The notes under the pieces are model-generated. The model ran no database searches and was not told the origin of the DNA. It was given only the letters and a program-made list of their open reading frames with translations. A DNA stretch of 24,183 bases. It comes from DATHVI01 sp035461385. GTDB taxonomy: Bacteria; Actinomycetota; Thermoleophilia; Solirubrobacterales; 70-9. Of this stretch, positions 6,766 to 14,913 are shown in pieces; position 1 is the first letter of the stretch; each line of letters opens with the position of its first letter. The stretch is taken from positions 1 to 24,183 of the forward strand of contig DATHVI010000147.1 of NCBI GenBank assembly GCA_035461385.1. Direction: 5' to 3'. The translations under genes were made by a program, and so were the position numbers.

Positions 6766-7997
6766 GGCTCGACGAACTCGCGCTCGGCGGCGGGGTGCTC
6801 GTCGGCCAGCGCCTCGTCGGAGGTGAGGAAGTCGGAGACGATCTCGACCGAGAGCACCCCGGAGATCCGTCGCTCGGCGTCGACCACCGGGGCGTAGTGG
6901 CTCTCGGCCTGGAGCAGGTCGGAGAGCGCGTCGCGCATCACGTCGTCGAGCTCGAGCAGCGGCTCGGGCGAGGAATCGGGACGGGCGGGAACGGTCTCGA
7001 GGGCGAGATCGGAGTCCGAGAGCCAGCCGAGCGGGCGCCGGTCGGAGTCGACCAGCAGGGCGTGCGGCACCTCGGCGCCTTCGAGCTTTGCCCGCACTTC
7101 CGATGTCGCCTGACCGACGAATGCGAGCGGCGCCTGCCAGAGGTCGATGTCGGCGACCCGGAGCAGCGAGAGTCGCTTGAGCGCCCGGTCGGCGCCGACG
7201 AAGTCCTCGACGAAGTCGTCGGCCGGCGCCATCAGCAGCTCGGCCGGGGTCGCGTACTGGGCGAGCCGGCCGCCCTCGCGCAGGACGGCGATCCGATCGC
7301 CCATCTTGATCGCCTCGTCGATGTCGTGGGTGACGAACAGGATCGTCTTGCCGAGCTCGGCCTGGAGGCGCAGGAACTCGTTCTGGAGCCGCTCGCGGTT
7401 GATCGGGTCGACGGCGCCGAACGGCTCGTCCATCAGCATCACGCCGGGGTTCGCCGCCAGCGCCCTGGCGACGCCGACCCGTTGCTGCTGACCGCCGGAG
7501 AGCTGCGCCGGGTAGCGGTCGATTAGGTCGGGGTCGAGGCCGATCAGCGCGACCAGCTCGTCGACCCGGGCCCGGGTGCGCTCCCGGTCCCAGCCGAGCA
7601 GCCCGGGAACGGTGGCGATGTTCTCGGCGATCGTCCGGTGTGGGAAGAGCCCGATCTGCTGAATCACGTAGCCGCTGTGCCGGCGGAGCTCAGCGGCGCT
7701 CCGCTCGCGCACCGACTCGCCGCCGACGAGGATGTCGCCCGCGGTGATCTCGATCATCCGGTTGACCATCCGGATCGCGGTCGTCTTCCCGCACCCGGAC
7801 GGCCCGACGAGGACGGAGATCTCCCCCGCCGGCACCTCGAGGCTGAGGCCGTCGACCGCCGGCCGCTCGGCGCCGGGATAAGTCTTCGTCGCGCCACGGA
7901 ACTCGACCGCGAGCGCATCCCCCGCGATGGCCTCGTCAGTGGGGTTTTCGCGAGCCTGCAAGGGCCGTGATCGTAGCGCCGGCGCGCAGCCGCCCAC
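6762..7997 (-). CDS. Glycine betaine/choline-type ABC transporter ATP-binding protein with C-terminal CBS pair
   Basis: An ATPase of the OpuCA/ProV family, up to 411 residues. Walker A is 'GPSGCGKTT' (about 65-73), signature 'LSGGQQQRVGVARAL' (166-180), Walker B 'VMLMDEPFGAVD' (Asp190/Glu191), and H-loop His224 in 'FVTHDIDEA'. Two CBS-like modules follow (roughly 285-335 and 345-400, 'APVVDAERRISGVLSVEIVSDFL'). In OpuA/OpuC transporters these sense ionic strength or cyclic dinucleotides. It powers the two permeases encoded directly downstream. The start is uncertain: GTG 7997 gives the longest form, and TTG 7961 is possible because a TACGAT hexamer lies 8 bases before it; neither has a Shine-Dalgarno sequence. 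It is first in its operon and ends in a GTGA overlap with permease 1. Confidence 0.9.
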   Translation of the reverse strand: MGGCAPALRSRPLQARENPTDEAIAGDALAVEFRGATKTYPGAERPAVDGLSLEVPAGEISVLVGPSGCGKTTAIRMVNRMIEITAGDILVGGESVRERSAAELRRHSGYVIQQIGLFPHRTIAENIATVPGLLGWDRERTRARVDELVALIGLDPDLIDRYPAQLSGGQQQRVGVARALAANPGVMLMDEPFGAVDPINRERLQNEFLRLQAELGKTILFVTHDIDEAIKMGDRIAVLREGGRLAQYATPAELLMAPADDFVEDFVGADRALKRLSLLRVADIDLWQAPLAFVGQATSEVRAKLEGAEVPHALLVDSDRRPLGWLSDSDLALETVPARPDSSPEPLLELDDVMRDALSDLLQAESHYAPVVDAERRISGVLSVEIVSDFLTSDEALADEHPAAEREFVEP

Positions 7998-8027
7998 GAC
8001 TGGACGGTTCTCCCGTTTCTGGACTCG

Positions 8028-8045
8028 AAAACCGACCAGTGGTCG
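8028..8045 (-). terminator. Weak intrinsic terminator-like hairpin after the MarR-GNAT gene
   Basis: On the minus strand, about 10 bases after the stop at 8056, CGACC-ACT-GGTCG (8045-8033) forms a short stem followed by GTTTT (8032-8028). The stem is only 5 pairs, so it would terminate weakly, but its position between two separate transcription units fits. Confidence 0.4.
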
Positions 8046-8055
8046 CCGGTCCCGG

Positions 8056-8940
8056 TCAGCGGAGCGACCTCTCGAACCAGTGGTCGGCGAACGGCTCGTC
8101 GCTGAACCGGGGGACCTCGACGTAGCCCGCCGCTTGGTACATCGCGATCGCCTCGGTGAGGTTGCGGTTGGTGTCGAGACGCGTGGCGCGGGCTCCGTGA
8201 CGCAGCGCTTCGGCCTCGAGCTCGGCGAGCAGCCGCCCGCCGATCCCCAGCCCGCGCATCGTCTCGGTGACCCACATCCGCTTGATCTCCGACGGCGCGT
8301 CGCCGTGATGCTTGACGGCGCCGCAGCCGACCGGCTCCGAGCGCAGGTAGGCGACCAGCATCAGGCCCGCCGGAGGGGTGAGCTCGTGCGGCTCGGCCGA
8401 AACCCCGGCGTCGGGGTCGAATCCCGTCTCCGATCGCCGGTCGAGCTCGGCGAAGTACGAGCGGATGCAGAGCCGGGCGTCGGGGTGGGTCGGATCGATC
8501 GGCCGGATCTCGACCATCGCCGCGGCCACCAGCCGCTCGAGCTCGCGCATCGCGTCGACGAGCCGCCGGCGCCGATCCCGGCTCAGCGGGACGAGGAACG
8601 ACTCCGCGAGCTCGTCGCTGCGACGATCGAGCTCGGCCCGCTCGGCGAGCCCGGCCGGGGTCAGCCGCACCATCCGGGCCCGGCGGTCGCCGCCCGCCGC
8701 GTCGATCTCGACCAAGCCGTCGTCCTCGAGCGAGCGCAGCAGGCGGCTGGCATGGCCGGGGTCGAGATCGAGCCGCGACCGCAGCGCGCGCACCTCGCAC
8801 CCCTCGGGGCCGATCTCCCACAGCACGCGCGCCTCGGCGAGCGGCCGGTCGCGGGCGAGGAAGCGGTCGTTGAGCGCCCCGACCCGCTGGGTGACGACCC
8901 GGTTGAAGCGCCGGACCTGCTCGACCATCGCACGGTCCAT
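8056..8940 (-). CDS. MarR regulator - GNAT acetyltransferase fusion protein
   Basis: 294 residues in two domains. Residues ~1-140 are a MarR winged helix: 'RFNRVVTQRVGALNDRFLARDRPLAEARVLWEI', recognition region 'LRSRLDLDPGHASRLLRSLEDDGLVEI', wing 'GGDRRARMVRLTPAG'. Residues ~143-294 are a GNAT N-acetyltransferase: 'EIRPIDPTHPDARLCIRSYFAEL', acetyl-CoA loop 'RGLGIGGRLLAELEAEA' (229-245), and 'ATRLDTNRNLTEAIAMYQAAGYVEVPRF'. This bifunctional architecture is known in actinobacteria and other bacteria; substrate and inducer are unknown. The start ATG 8940 has no Shine-Dalgarno sequence but TAAAGT lies 6 bases upstream, so it is probably leaderless. The promoter overlaps a perfect palindrome that is a good autorepressor site. 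It is monocistronic and divergent from an SRPBCC gene. Confidence 0.9.
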   Translation of the reverse strand: MDRAMVEQVRRFNRVVTQRVGALNDRFLARDRPLAEARVLWEIGPEGCEVRALRSRLDLDPGHASRLLRSLEDDGLVEIDAAGGDRRARMVRLTPAGLAERAELDRRSDELAESFLVPLSRDRRRRLVDAMRELERLVAAAMVEIRPIDPTHPDARLCIRSYFAELDRRSETGFDPDAGVSAEPHELTPPAGLMLVAYLRSEPVGCGAVKHHGDAPSEIKRMWVTETMRGLGIGGRLLAELEAEALRHGARATRLDTNRNLTEAIAMYQAAGYVEVPRFSDEPFADHWFERSLR

Positions 8941-8943
8941 TCT

Positions 8944-8957
8944 TTGACTTTAGTCAA
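8944..8957. promoter_or_regulatory. MarR-type operator overlapping the leaderless promoter of the MarR-GNAT gene
   Basis: A perfect palindrome TTGACTTTAGTCAA (8944-8957; half-site TTGACT) starts 4 bases upstream of the ATG at 8940. On the minus strand it includes the -10-like hexamer TAAAGT (8952-8947), so a bound dimer would block RNA polymerase. MarR regulators usually bind 14-20 base palindromes in their own promoter. Confidence 0.65.
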
Positions 8958-9062
8958 CTAGCGTTGCGGAGGAGTACGCCCCCCACCGGCGATCGGACGG
9001 TCGAGGGGTCCACGGCGCGCGATCCAAATCGCCACGCGCATCGAGGTAGGATCGCCGCAGGG

Positions 9063-9539
9063 ATGGCGATCGACGTCCGGACCGAGGTGGTGATCGCCCG
9101 GCCTCGCGACGAGGTGGCGGCTTACGCCGGCGACCCCGACAACGCCACCGCCTGGTACGCGAACATCGAGGCGGTCGAGTGGAGGACGCCCCCGCCGCTC
9201 ACCGTCGGGTCGCGGCTGGCATTCGTCGCGCGGTTCCTCGGCCGCCGGCTCGAATACGTCTACGAGGTCGGCGAGCTGGTCCCGGGCGCGCGGCTCGTGA
9301 TGGCGACCGCCGACGGGCCGTTCGCGATGGAGACGACCTATGCCTGGACCGATGCCGGCGAATCGGCGACCCGGATGAGGCTGCGCAACCGGGGCGAGCC
9401 GTCTGGGTTCGGGGGCTTGCTGGCGCCGGTGATGGCGCCTGCGGTGCGCCGAGCGAACCGCAAGGACCTCGCGCGGCTCAAGCAGATCCTTGAGGGCGGG
9501 CGCGACTCCACAACCGGCGCGGCGCCGGCCGGCGACTGA
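9063..9539 (+). CDS. SRPBCC family protein (polyketide cyclase/START-like)
   Basis: A 158-residue single SRPBCC domain: 'MAIDVRTEVVIARPRDEVAAYAGDPDNATAWYANIEAVEWRTPPPLTVGSRLAFVARFLGRRLEYVYEVGELVPGARLVM..' and a long C-terminal helix 'AVRRANRKDLARLKQILEGG'. The fold forms a hydrophobic cavity; the ligand is unknown. I place the start at ATG 9063 because homology begins there, although the frame is open to 8964. TAGGAT (9047-9052) lies 10 bases upstream of the ATG with only a weak 'caggg', so transcription is probably leaderless. It is monocistronic, divergent from the MarR-GNAT gene, and ends 8 bases from the convergent azlD stop. Confidence 0.85.
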   Translation: MAIDVRTEVVIARPRDEVAAYAGDPDNATAWYANIEAVEWRTPPPLTVGSRLAFVARFLGRRLEYVYEVGELVPGARLVMATADGPFAMETTYAWTDAGESATRMRLRNRGEPSGFGGLLAPVMAPAVRRANRKDLARLKQILEGGRDSTTGAAPAGD

Positions 9540-9547
9540 GCGTGCCC

Positions 9548-9853
9548 CTACCCGAGCGCCCGCGCGAGCCCCGTCGTCGCGGCGGCGACAACGACGACCG
9601 CGAGCACCGGGGCGCGGAGGGCCAGCGCGAGCACGGCGACGCCGAGGCCGAGCGCGCGCTCGCCGAGCACCAGCCGATCCCCGGTCGCGAAGGTCGCGGT
9701 GACAACGAGGCCGGCGAGGACCGCCGGCATAACGTACGGCAGGAGCGCGTCGATCCAAGCGGGGAGCCGCAGCGTCCCCGCGGTCAGCGGGCCTGTGGCG
9801 CGGAGCGCGTACGTCGTCGCCCCGAGCGCCGCGATCAACAGCCAGGCGCTCAC
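9548..9853 (-). CDS. azlD: AzlD-family branched-chain amino-acid exporter small subunit
   Basis: A 101-residue hydrophobic protein with about three to four membrane helices: 'AWLLIAALGATTYALRATGPL', 'PAWIDALLPYVMPAVLAGLVV', 'LGLGVAVLALALRAPVLAVVVVAAATTGLAR'. The 'TY..R..G......LP.....L..V.PAVLA.L' pattern is the AzlD signature. With AzlC it forms an exporter for branched-chain amino acids and analogues in characterised systems (AzlCD, BrnFE). GTG 9853 overlaps the azlC stop by 4 bases (GTGA), so the pair is translationally coupled and presumably equimolar. Confidence 0.9.
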   Translation of the reverse strand: MSAWLLIAALGATTYALRATGPLTAGTLRLPAWIDALLPYVMPAVLAGLVVTATFATGDRLVLGERALGLGVAVLALALRAPVLAVVVVAAATTGLARALG

Positions 9854-10554
9854 GGTCCCGCCTCCTCGGCTGGGTCGGGCGCGGTCGCGGGATGCGGGCG
9901 CCCGCCGGCCTGCCAGGCGGCGGCCGCCCCGGCGGTCGCCACCACCACCCCGAGCCCGACCGGCAGCACGATCACCCCGATGCCGGCCAGCGCCGCCCCC
10001 GCGAGCGCCGCCCGGCGGGCGCCGCGCTCGACGCGAAGGCGCGGCCAGATCAGCGCCAGAAAGAGGGCTGGGAAGGCGGCGTCGAGGCCGAGGTCGGCGG
10101 GATCGCCGATCAGCCCGGCGCCCAGCGCCCCGGCGGTCGTGCCGGCGAGCCACCCGGTGAGCAGGGTGAGGCCGACGGTGCGAAAGCGCGGCTCATCGAC
10201 CCGGGCCGCCTCGTCGGTCGCGAGCGCGACGCTTTCATCGATCACCAGGTGGGCATCGAACGCGCGGCGCGCGGCGCCGCCACCGAGCGAGCGGCCAACG
10301 ACGATCCCGAGCGGTAGGTAGCGGGAGTTGAGCGCGATCCCGGCGAGCGCCGCCGACAGCGCCGAGGCGCCGCCGTCGAGCGCCGCGACCGCCGCGAACT
10401 GCGCCGACCCCGCGAAGACGATCGCCGACATCGCGATCGCCTGCGCCGCGTCGAGCCCCGCCGCGCGGGCGAGGACGCCGAACGAGATCCCGAACGCGAG
10501 CACGGCGAGCGCGATCGTGGCGACGGTTCGATCGATCCCGGTGACAGGAGGCAT
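9850..10554 (-). CDS. azlC: AzlC-family branched-chain amino-acid exporter large subunit
   Basis: A 234-residue membrane protein of the AzlC/BrnF family: 'IALAVLAFGISFGVLARAAGLDAAQAIAMSAIVFAGSAQFAAVAAL', 'ALAGIALNSRYLPLGI', 'HLVIDESVALAT'. The 'F.GS.QF' and 'N.R..L.G' motifs are family-typical. A polar C-terminal tail follows the last helices. The start is ATG 10554 ('MPPVTGIDRTVATIAL'), where family similarity begins; the frame remains open further upstream, but that region belongs to the divergent P-type ATPase. TATACA lies 10 bases upstream and there is no Shine-Dalgarno sequence, so leaderless expression is likely. It is first gene of the azlCD operon. Confidence 0.9.
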   Translation of the reverse strand: MPPVTGIDRTVATIALAVLAFGISFGVLARAAGLDAAQAIAMSAIVFAGSAQFAAVAALDGGASALSAALAGIALNSRYLPLGIVVGRSLGGGAARRAFDAHLVIDESVALATDEAARVDEPRFRTVGLTLLTGWLAGTTAGALGAGLIGDPADLGLDAAFPALFLALIWPRLRVERGARRAALAGAALAGIGVIVLPVGLGVVVATAGAAAAWQAGGRPHPATAPDPAEEAGP

Positions 10555-10564
10555 CTGACGGTTC

Positions 10565-10572
10565 TGTATAGA
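10565..10572. promoter_or_regulatory. Overlapping divergent -10 elements (azlC / P-type ATPase)
   Basis: The sequence TGTATAGA contains TATACA on the minus strand (10570-10565), 10 bases before the azlC ATG, and TATAGA on the plus strand (10567-10572), 8 bases before GTG 10581 of the ATPase. Only 26 bases separate the two start codons, so both transcripts must start from this symmetrical AT-rich spot in otherwise GC-rich DNA. No clear -35 boxes are visible. Confidence 0.55.
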
Positions 10573-10580
10573 TGGAAGCC

Positions 10581-13043
10581 GTGAACTCCGGTGGACAGCC
10601 GCAGGGCCTCTCGCACGCGGAGGCGGAGCGGCGCCTGACGAGGCTCGGCGAGCCACAGCCGCCGTCGAGCCGCTCAGTGGCCAGCATCGTCGCGGGCAAC
10701 GTCTTCACGCTGTTCAACGCGATCATCGGCGTCTTCTTCGTCCTCATCCTCTCGCTGGGGCTGTTCGCCGACGCGCTGTTCGGGCTGATCGCGATCGTCA
10801 ACTCCTCGATCGGGATCCGCCAGGAGCTCCGGGCGAAGCGGACGCTCGACGAGCTCGCGCTGCTGGTCGCGCCGCGGGCGAAGGTGCTGCGAGACGGGGA
10901 GATCGTCGAGCTCGGGGCGCAGGAGGTCGTTCCCGGCGACGTCGTCCGGGTCGAGCCCGGCGATCAGCTCGTCGCCGACGGCGAGGTGATCGACACCCGC
11001 GGGCTGACAGTCGACGAGTCGCTGCTCACCGGCGAGTCGGACGGGATCCGAAAGCGGGTCGGCGACCGGCTGCTCTCGGGATCGTTCGGGATCTCCGGCT
11101 CCGGCCACTACGAGATCGACGCCGTCCGCGAGCGAAGCTACGCCGAGCGAATCGCCGGCGAGGCGCGCGAGTTCCGCCATCCCCCCTCTCCGCTCCAGGT
11201 CGAAATCAACCGGGTGCTGAAGGCGACCGCGATCGCGCTCGGCCCGGTGGCAGTGGTCGTCCTCGCCGGCTTCAGCCTCCACAGCAAGCCGTTCCGTGAG
11301 GCGGCCCAGGACGCGACCGCGGGGCTCGTCACCCTCGTCCCGGAGGGCCTCGTGCTGCTGATGAGCGTCACCCTCGCGGTCGCCGCGATCCGGCTCGCGC
11401 GCCAGCAGACGCTGGTCCAGCAGATGGCGGCGACCGAGGCGCTGGCCGCCGTCGACACGATCTGCGTCGACAAGACCGGGACGCTCACCGACGGCACGCT
11501 CGAGCTGCTGACGGTCGAGTCCCCCGACCAGCCTTCGGCGGAGCGGGCGCTGGGCCGCTTCGCGGCCTCGGCCGGCGAGCGCAACCGCACCCTCGAGACG
11601 ATCGCCGAGCGCTATCCGGCGCGCTCGGAGCGGGTCGTCGCCGAGGTCCCGTTCTCGTCGGTATGGAAGTGGAGCGGGCTCACCCTCGACGGCGGCGGCG
11701 CCCGGCGCAGCTATGTCCTCGGCGCCCCGGACGTGCTCGCCCAGACGGGGGCGCTGTCGCTTCCCGCCGGGCTCACCGAGGCGCTCGAGCAGCACACGTC
11801 CGCCGGGCGACGCGTGGTCGCCTTCGGGGAGAGCGTCGAGCCGCTCCCCGACGACCCCTCGTCCGCTCCCCCGCCCCGGCTCGAGCCGACCGCCCTCGTC
11901 GTCCTCGAGGAGCGGCTTCGCTCCGACACCGCGGAGACGCTCGAGTTCATGCGTACCCAGCAGGTCGACCTGAAGCTGATCTCCGGCGACGCGCGCGAGA
12001 CCGTCACCGCCGTCGCCCACGCCGTCGGGGTTCCGCTCGACGCCGGCGTCGTCGAGGGCCCCGAGCTGCCCGACCACAGGGGCGGCATCGCCCAGGCGGC
12101 CCAACGCAACACGATCTTCTGCCGGATCACGCCGGATCAGAAGAAGGCGCTGGTCGGGGCGCTCGCCGACCGCGGCCGGTTCACGGCGATGATCGGCGAC
12201 GGGGTCAACGACGTCCCGGCGCTGAAGCGCGCCCGGCTCGCCGTCGCGATGGGCTCCGGAAGCCAGGTGACGAAGGGGATCGCGGACATAGTCCTTCTTC
12301 GCGATCAGTTCTCTATGCTGCCCCGCGCCGTCGCCGAAGGTCGGCGGATCGCCCGCAACATCCACCGCCTCGGACGGCTGTATCTGACCAAGTCCGTCTA
12401 CGCCGGGTTCCTGATCACCCTGGCGGCGATCTTCAACTTCACCTTCCCCTTCCTGCCCCGTCATCTCACCGTGGCCGCGTTCCTCACGATCGGAGTCCCG
12501 TCGTTCGTGCTCGCGCTCGCCCCGAGCGAGGGGCCGCTCTATCGGGGACGGCTGCTACGGGCGCTGGCGGCGTTCGCGTTCCCGGCCGGAATCGCGATCG
12601 GGATCGGCTCGCTGCTCTCGTTCTTCCTCGTCGACGGCGTCTTCGGCGGCTCGCTCGAGGAGGGCCGCACCGCGGCGACGACGACGCTGATCCTGCTCGG
12701 CTTCTGCTTCATCATCCTGCTCGAGCGCGGCCCCGGCCGTGAGCACATCACGATCCAGAGCTACATGCTCGCGCTCGTCGCCGGGCTCGGGGCGCTGTTC
12801 GCGCTGATCCTCGCGACCGAGCCGGTGCGCGACTTCTTCGAGCTCGTGGTGCTGAGCGGCGGGCAGTGGTTCCTGGCGCTCGCCTGCGTCGCCGCCGGGC
12901 TCGGGCTCGCCGGCGCGGCGTGGCGGCTCCCCTACATCCAGCAGCTCGAGGCGGTGCCCGGCGAGCCGCCGGTCGACGACGACGACGTCCCGCCGCCGAC
13001 CCACCGCCCGCAGACCTCCGAGACCGAGGTGCTCTCGCCGTGA
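10581..13043 (+). CDS. P-type cation-translocating ATPase, CtpE-like (putative calcium transporter)
   Basis: An ~820-residue P-type ATPase. It has an actuator-domain 'LTGES' (about residues 149-153), 'VTLVPEGLVLLMSVTLAVAA' in M4, phosphorylation site 'CVDKTGTLTDG' (Asp297), and hinge 'MIGDGVNDVPALK' (GDGVND 539-544). A hydrophobic C-terminal membrane domain (from ~595) and an acidic/Pro-rich tail follow. The N-terminus ('GLSHAEAERRL', 'IVAGNVFTLFNAIIGVFFVLILSLGLFADALFGLIAIVNSSIGIRQELRAKRTLDEL') resembles mycobacterial CtpE, reported as a calcium transporter. There are no N-terminal CxxC heavy-metal domains. I prefer GTG 10581 over ATG 10572 because the latter lies in the probable -10. It is first gene of an operon with pyruvate kinase and a VanZ-like gene (4-base overlap). 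The ion is inferred, not proved. Confidence 0.9.
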   Translation: MNSGGQPQGLSHAEAERRLTRLGEPQPPSSRSVASIVAGNVFTLFNAIIGVFFVLILSLGLFADALFGLIAIVNSSIGIRQELRAKRTLDELALLVAPRAKVLRDGEIVELGAQEVVPGDVVRVEPGDQLVADGEVIDTRGLTVDESLLTGESDGIRKRVGDRLLSGSFGISGSGHYEIDAVRERSYAERIAGEAREFRHPPSPLQVEINRVLKATAIALGPVAVVVLAGFSLHSKPFREAAQDATAGLVTLVPEGLVLLMSVTLAVAAIRLARQQTLVQQMAATEALAAVDTICVDKTGTLTDGTLELLTVESPDQPSAERALGRFAASAGERNRTLETIAERYPARSERVVAEVPFSSVWKWSGLTLDGGGARRSYVLGAPDVLAQTGALSLPAGLTEALEQHTSAGRRVVAFGESVEPLPDDPSSAPPPRLEPTALVVLEERLRSDTAETLEFMRTQQVDLKLISGDARETVTAVAHAVGVPLDAGVVEGPELPDHRGGIAQAAQRNTIFCRITPDQKKALVGALADRGRFTAMIGDGVNDVPALKRARLAVAMGSGSQVTKGIADIVLLRDQFSMLPRAVAEGRRIARNIHRLGRLYLTKSVYAGFLITLAAIFNFTFPFLPRHLTVAAFLTIGVPSFVLALAPSEGPLYRGRLLRALAAFAFPAGIAIGIGSLLSFFLVDGVFGGSLEEGRTAATTTLILLGFCFIILLERGPGREHITIQSYMLALVAGLGALFALILATEPVRDFFELVVLSGGQWFLALACVAAGLGLAGAAWRLPYIQQLEAVPGEPPVDDDDVPPPTHRPQTSETEVLSP

Positions 13044-14527
13044 GCGCGGAGCCAGGACAAGGGAGACGCGATTCCGGGGCGAAGCGCGATCCGGGGTCTG
13101 CGAGCGCCGACCACCGGAGGACGAAGATCGTCGCCACGATCGGGCCCGCGACGCGGTCGGTCGAGATGATGGCCGAGCTGCTGCGCGCCGGCGTCGACGT
13201 CTTCCGGTTCAACTTCTCCCACGGCAGCCGCTCCGACCACGCCGACAACTTCGCGATGGCGCGCGAGGCGTCGAAGCTCGTCGGCAAGCAGGCGGGGATC
13301 CTCGGCGACCTGCCGGGCCCGAAGATCCGCCTCTGGGACGTCGAAGGCGGGATGATCGATCTGGAGACCGGGTCCGAGGTGACGCTGACCACCGAGCAGG
13401 TGCTCGGCACCCCGGAGCGGATCCCGGTCTCCTGGGACGGGCTTCCCGACGCGGTCTCGGAGGGCGGCGAGATCTTCATGGCCGACGGGCGGATCCGGCT
13501 GCGGGTGATGAGCCGCAACGGGACCGAGGTCCGCTGCCGCGTCGAGGTCGGCGGGCCGATCGCCTCGCACCAGGGACTCAACCTCCCGGGCGCCCGCGTC
13601 GCCCTGCCCGCCGCCGGCCGCGAGGACCTCGACTGGGTCGACTTCGCGGTCGAGCAGGGCGTCGACCTGCTCGCGGTGTCGTTCGTCCGCAGGGCCGAGG
13701 ACGTCGCCCCGGTCGAGCGGCGCGTCCGCACGGCCGGCGCCAACGTGCCGGTGATCGCGAAGATCGAGAAGCCCGAGGCCGCAGAGCGGGCGGAGGAGAT
13801 CGTCAAGGCGGTCGACGCCGGGATCATGGTCGCCCGCGGCGACCTCGGCATCGAGCTTCCGATCGAGCAGGTCCCGGTGGTGCAGCGGCAGCTGCTCGCG
13901 AGCGCCGGGCGCTACTCGCGGCCGTCGATCACCGCGACCCAGATGCTGCTCTCGATGGTCGACTCCCCCCGCCCGACCCGGGCCGAGGTCTCGGACGTCG
14001 CGAGCGCGATCCAGCAGGGAACCGACGCGGTGATGCTCTCCGAGGAGACCGCGGTCGGCAATCACCCGATCGAGGCGGTGCGGATGATGGACCGGATCGC
14101 CCGCGCGACCGAGCCCGAGCTTCGCTACGGCGACTGGCTCTTCAACCGGGTTCGCAACGACTCCGCCGACGTCGCCGCCTCGGTTGCGCGCGCGGCGGTC
14201 GGCTCGACGTACACCCTCGGGCTGAAGGCGCTCGTCGTGCCGACGCGGAGCGGACGCACCGCCCGGCTCGTCTCCGCCCACCGCCCGCGGGTCCCGGTAC
14301 TCGCGGTCTCGTCGCGGATCGAGACCGTTCGCCGCCTCAACCTCCTGTTCGGCGTCCGCTGCATGGTCGCCGAGGACTGGGAGGGGCTGCGGGCGCTGCT
14401 CGACGACTGCGCCCGGTTCGCCCGCGAGGAGGGCGTCGCGTCGTCCGGCGACCTGATCGGGATCACCGCCGGGCTGCCGGGCCAGGAGCTCGGGACGAAC
14501 CTGTTCGAGGTCCACCGGGTTCCGTGA
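13040..14527 (+). CDS. pyk: Pyruvate kinase
   Basis: Catalyses phosphoenolpyruvate + ADP to pyruvate + ATP, the last step of glycolysis. 495 residues. Motifs in order: 'RTKIVATIGPAT' (27-38), 'VFRFNFSHG' (substrate/K+ region), 'GDLPGPKIRL', a B domain, 'LLAVSFVR', the signature 'VIAKIEKPEA' with catalytic Lys241 and metal-binding Glu243, 'IMVARGDLGIELP', 'QMLLSMVDSPRPTRAEVSDVASAIQQGTDAVMLSEETA'. The C-terminal domain is complete and ends 'GQELGTNLFEVHRV'. The common 'SGETA/SAETA' is 'SEETA' here, and there is a short extra polar N-terminus (~26 residues). GTG 13040 overlaps the ATPase stop (GTGA), showing translational coupling with an ion pump, an unusual partner. The stop overlaps the VanZ-like start in the same way. 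Confidence 0.95.
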   Translation: MSAEPGQGRRDSGAKRDPGSASADHRRTKIVATIGPATRSVEMMAELLRAGVDVFRFNFSHGSRSDHADNFAMAREASKLVGKQAGILGDLPGPKIRLWDVEGGMIDLETGSEVTLTTEQVLGTPERIPVSWDGLPDAVSEGGEIFMADGRIRLRVMSRNGTEVRCRVEVGGPIASHQGLNLPGARVALPAAGREDLDWVDFAVEQGVDLLAVSFVRRAEDVAPVERRVRTAGANVPVIAKIEKPEAAERAEEIVKAVDAGIMVARGDLGIELPIEQVPVVQRQLLASAGRYSRPSITATQMLLSMVDSPRPTRAEVSDVASAIQQGTDAVMLSEETAVGNHPIEAVRMMDRIARATEPELRYGDWLFNRVRNDSADVAASVARAAVGSTYTLGLKALVVPTRSGRTARLVSAHRPRVPVLAVSSRIETVRRLNLLFGVRCMVAEDWEGLRALLDDCARFAREEGVASSGDLIGITAGLPGQELGTNLFEVHRVP

Positions 14528-14913
14528 GCGCGGCCTCGCGCACGGCGCTCCGGCGAGCGCCGGCGCCGCTCGCGCTGATGGCGCTGATCTTCTACCTCTC
14601 GGGGCAGTCCGATCCCGGGCCCGACCTCGGCGCCGCAGCCCGGATCCTCGCCCATGCGGGGGAGTTCGCGCTGCTGACCGTGCTCTGGGCGTGGGCGCTC
14701 GCGCCCCGGCTCGGCGTCCGGGCGATCGCCGCCGCGGCGGCGATCGCCCTCGTCTACGCGGTCGCCGACGAGTACCACCAGACGTTCGTCGACGGGCGCG
14801 ACGGGAGCCCGTTCGACGTCGCGATCGACGCCGCCGGGATCGCGCTCGCGACGGCGGCGCTCAGAGCCCGAAGTCACCGAACGGCTCGTCGCGATCGCGG
14901 ACGGCCTGCTTGA
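14524..14913 (+). CDS. VanZ-like family membrane protein
   Basis: A 129-residue small membrane protein. The VanZ hallmark 'YAVADEYHQTFVDGRDGSPFDVAIDAAGI' (DE..Q......R..s..D...N..G pattern) sits at about residues 80-106, after three hydrophobic segments ('APLALMALIFYLSGQS', 'AGEFALLTVLWAWALA', 'AIAAAAAIALVYAV'). VanZ itself gives low teicoplanin resistance in the vanA cluster, but most VanZ-like proteins are of unknown function. The usual Asn of 'D...N..G' is Asp here. GTG 14524 overlaps the pyk stop by 4 bases. The 3' 53 bases overlap, tail to tail, the crotonase gene on the other strand. Confidence 0.82.
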   Translation: MSAASRTALRRAPAPLALMALIFYLSGQSDPGPDLGAAARILAHAGEFALLTVLWAWALAPRLGVRAIAAAAAIALVYAVADEYHQTFVDGRDGSPFDVAIDAAGIALATAALRARSHRTARRDRGRPA

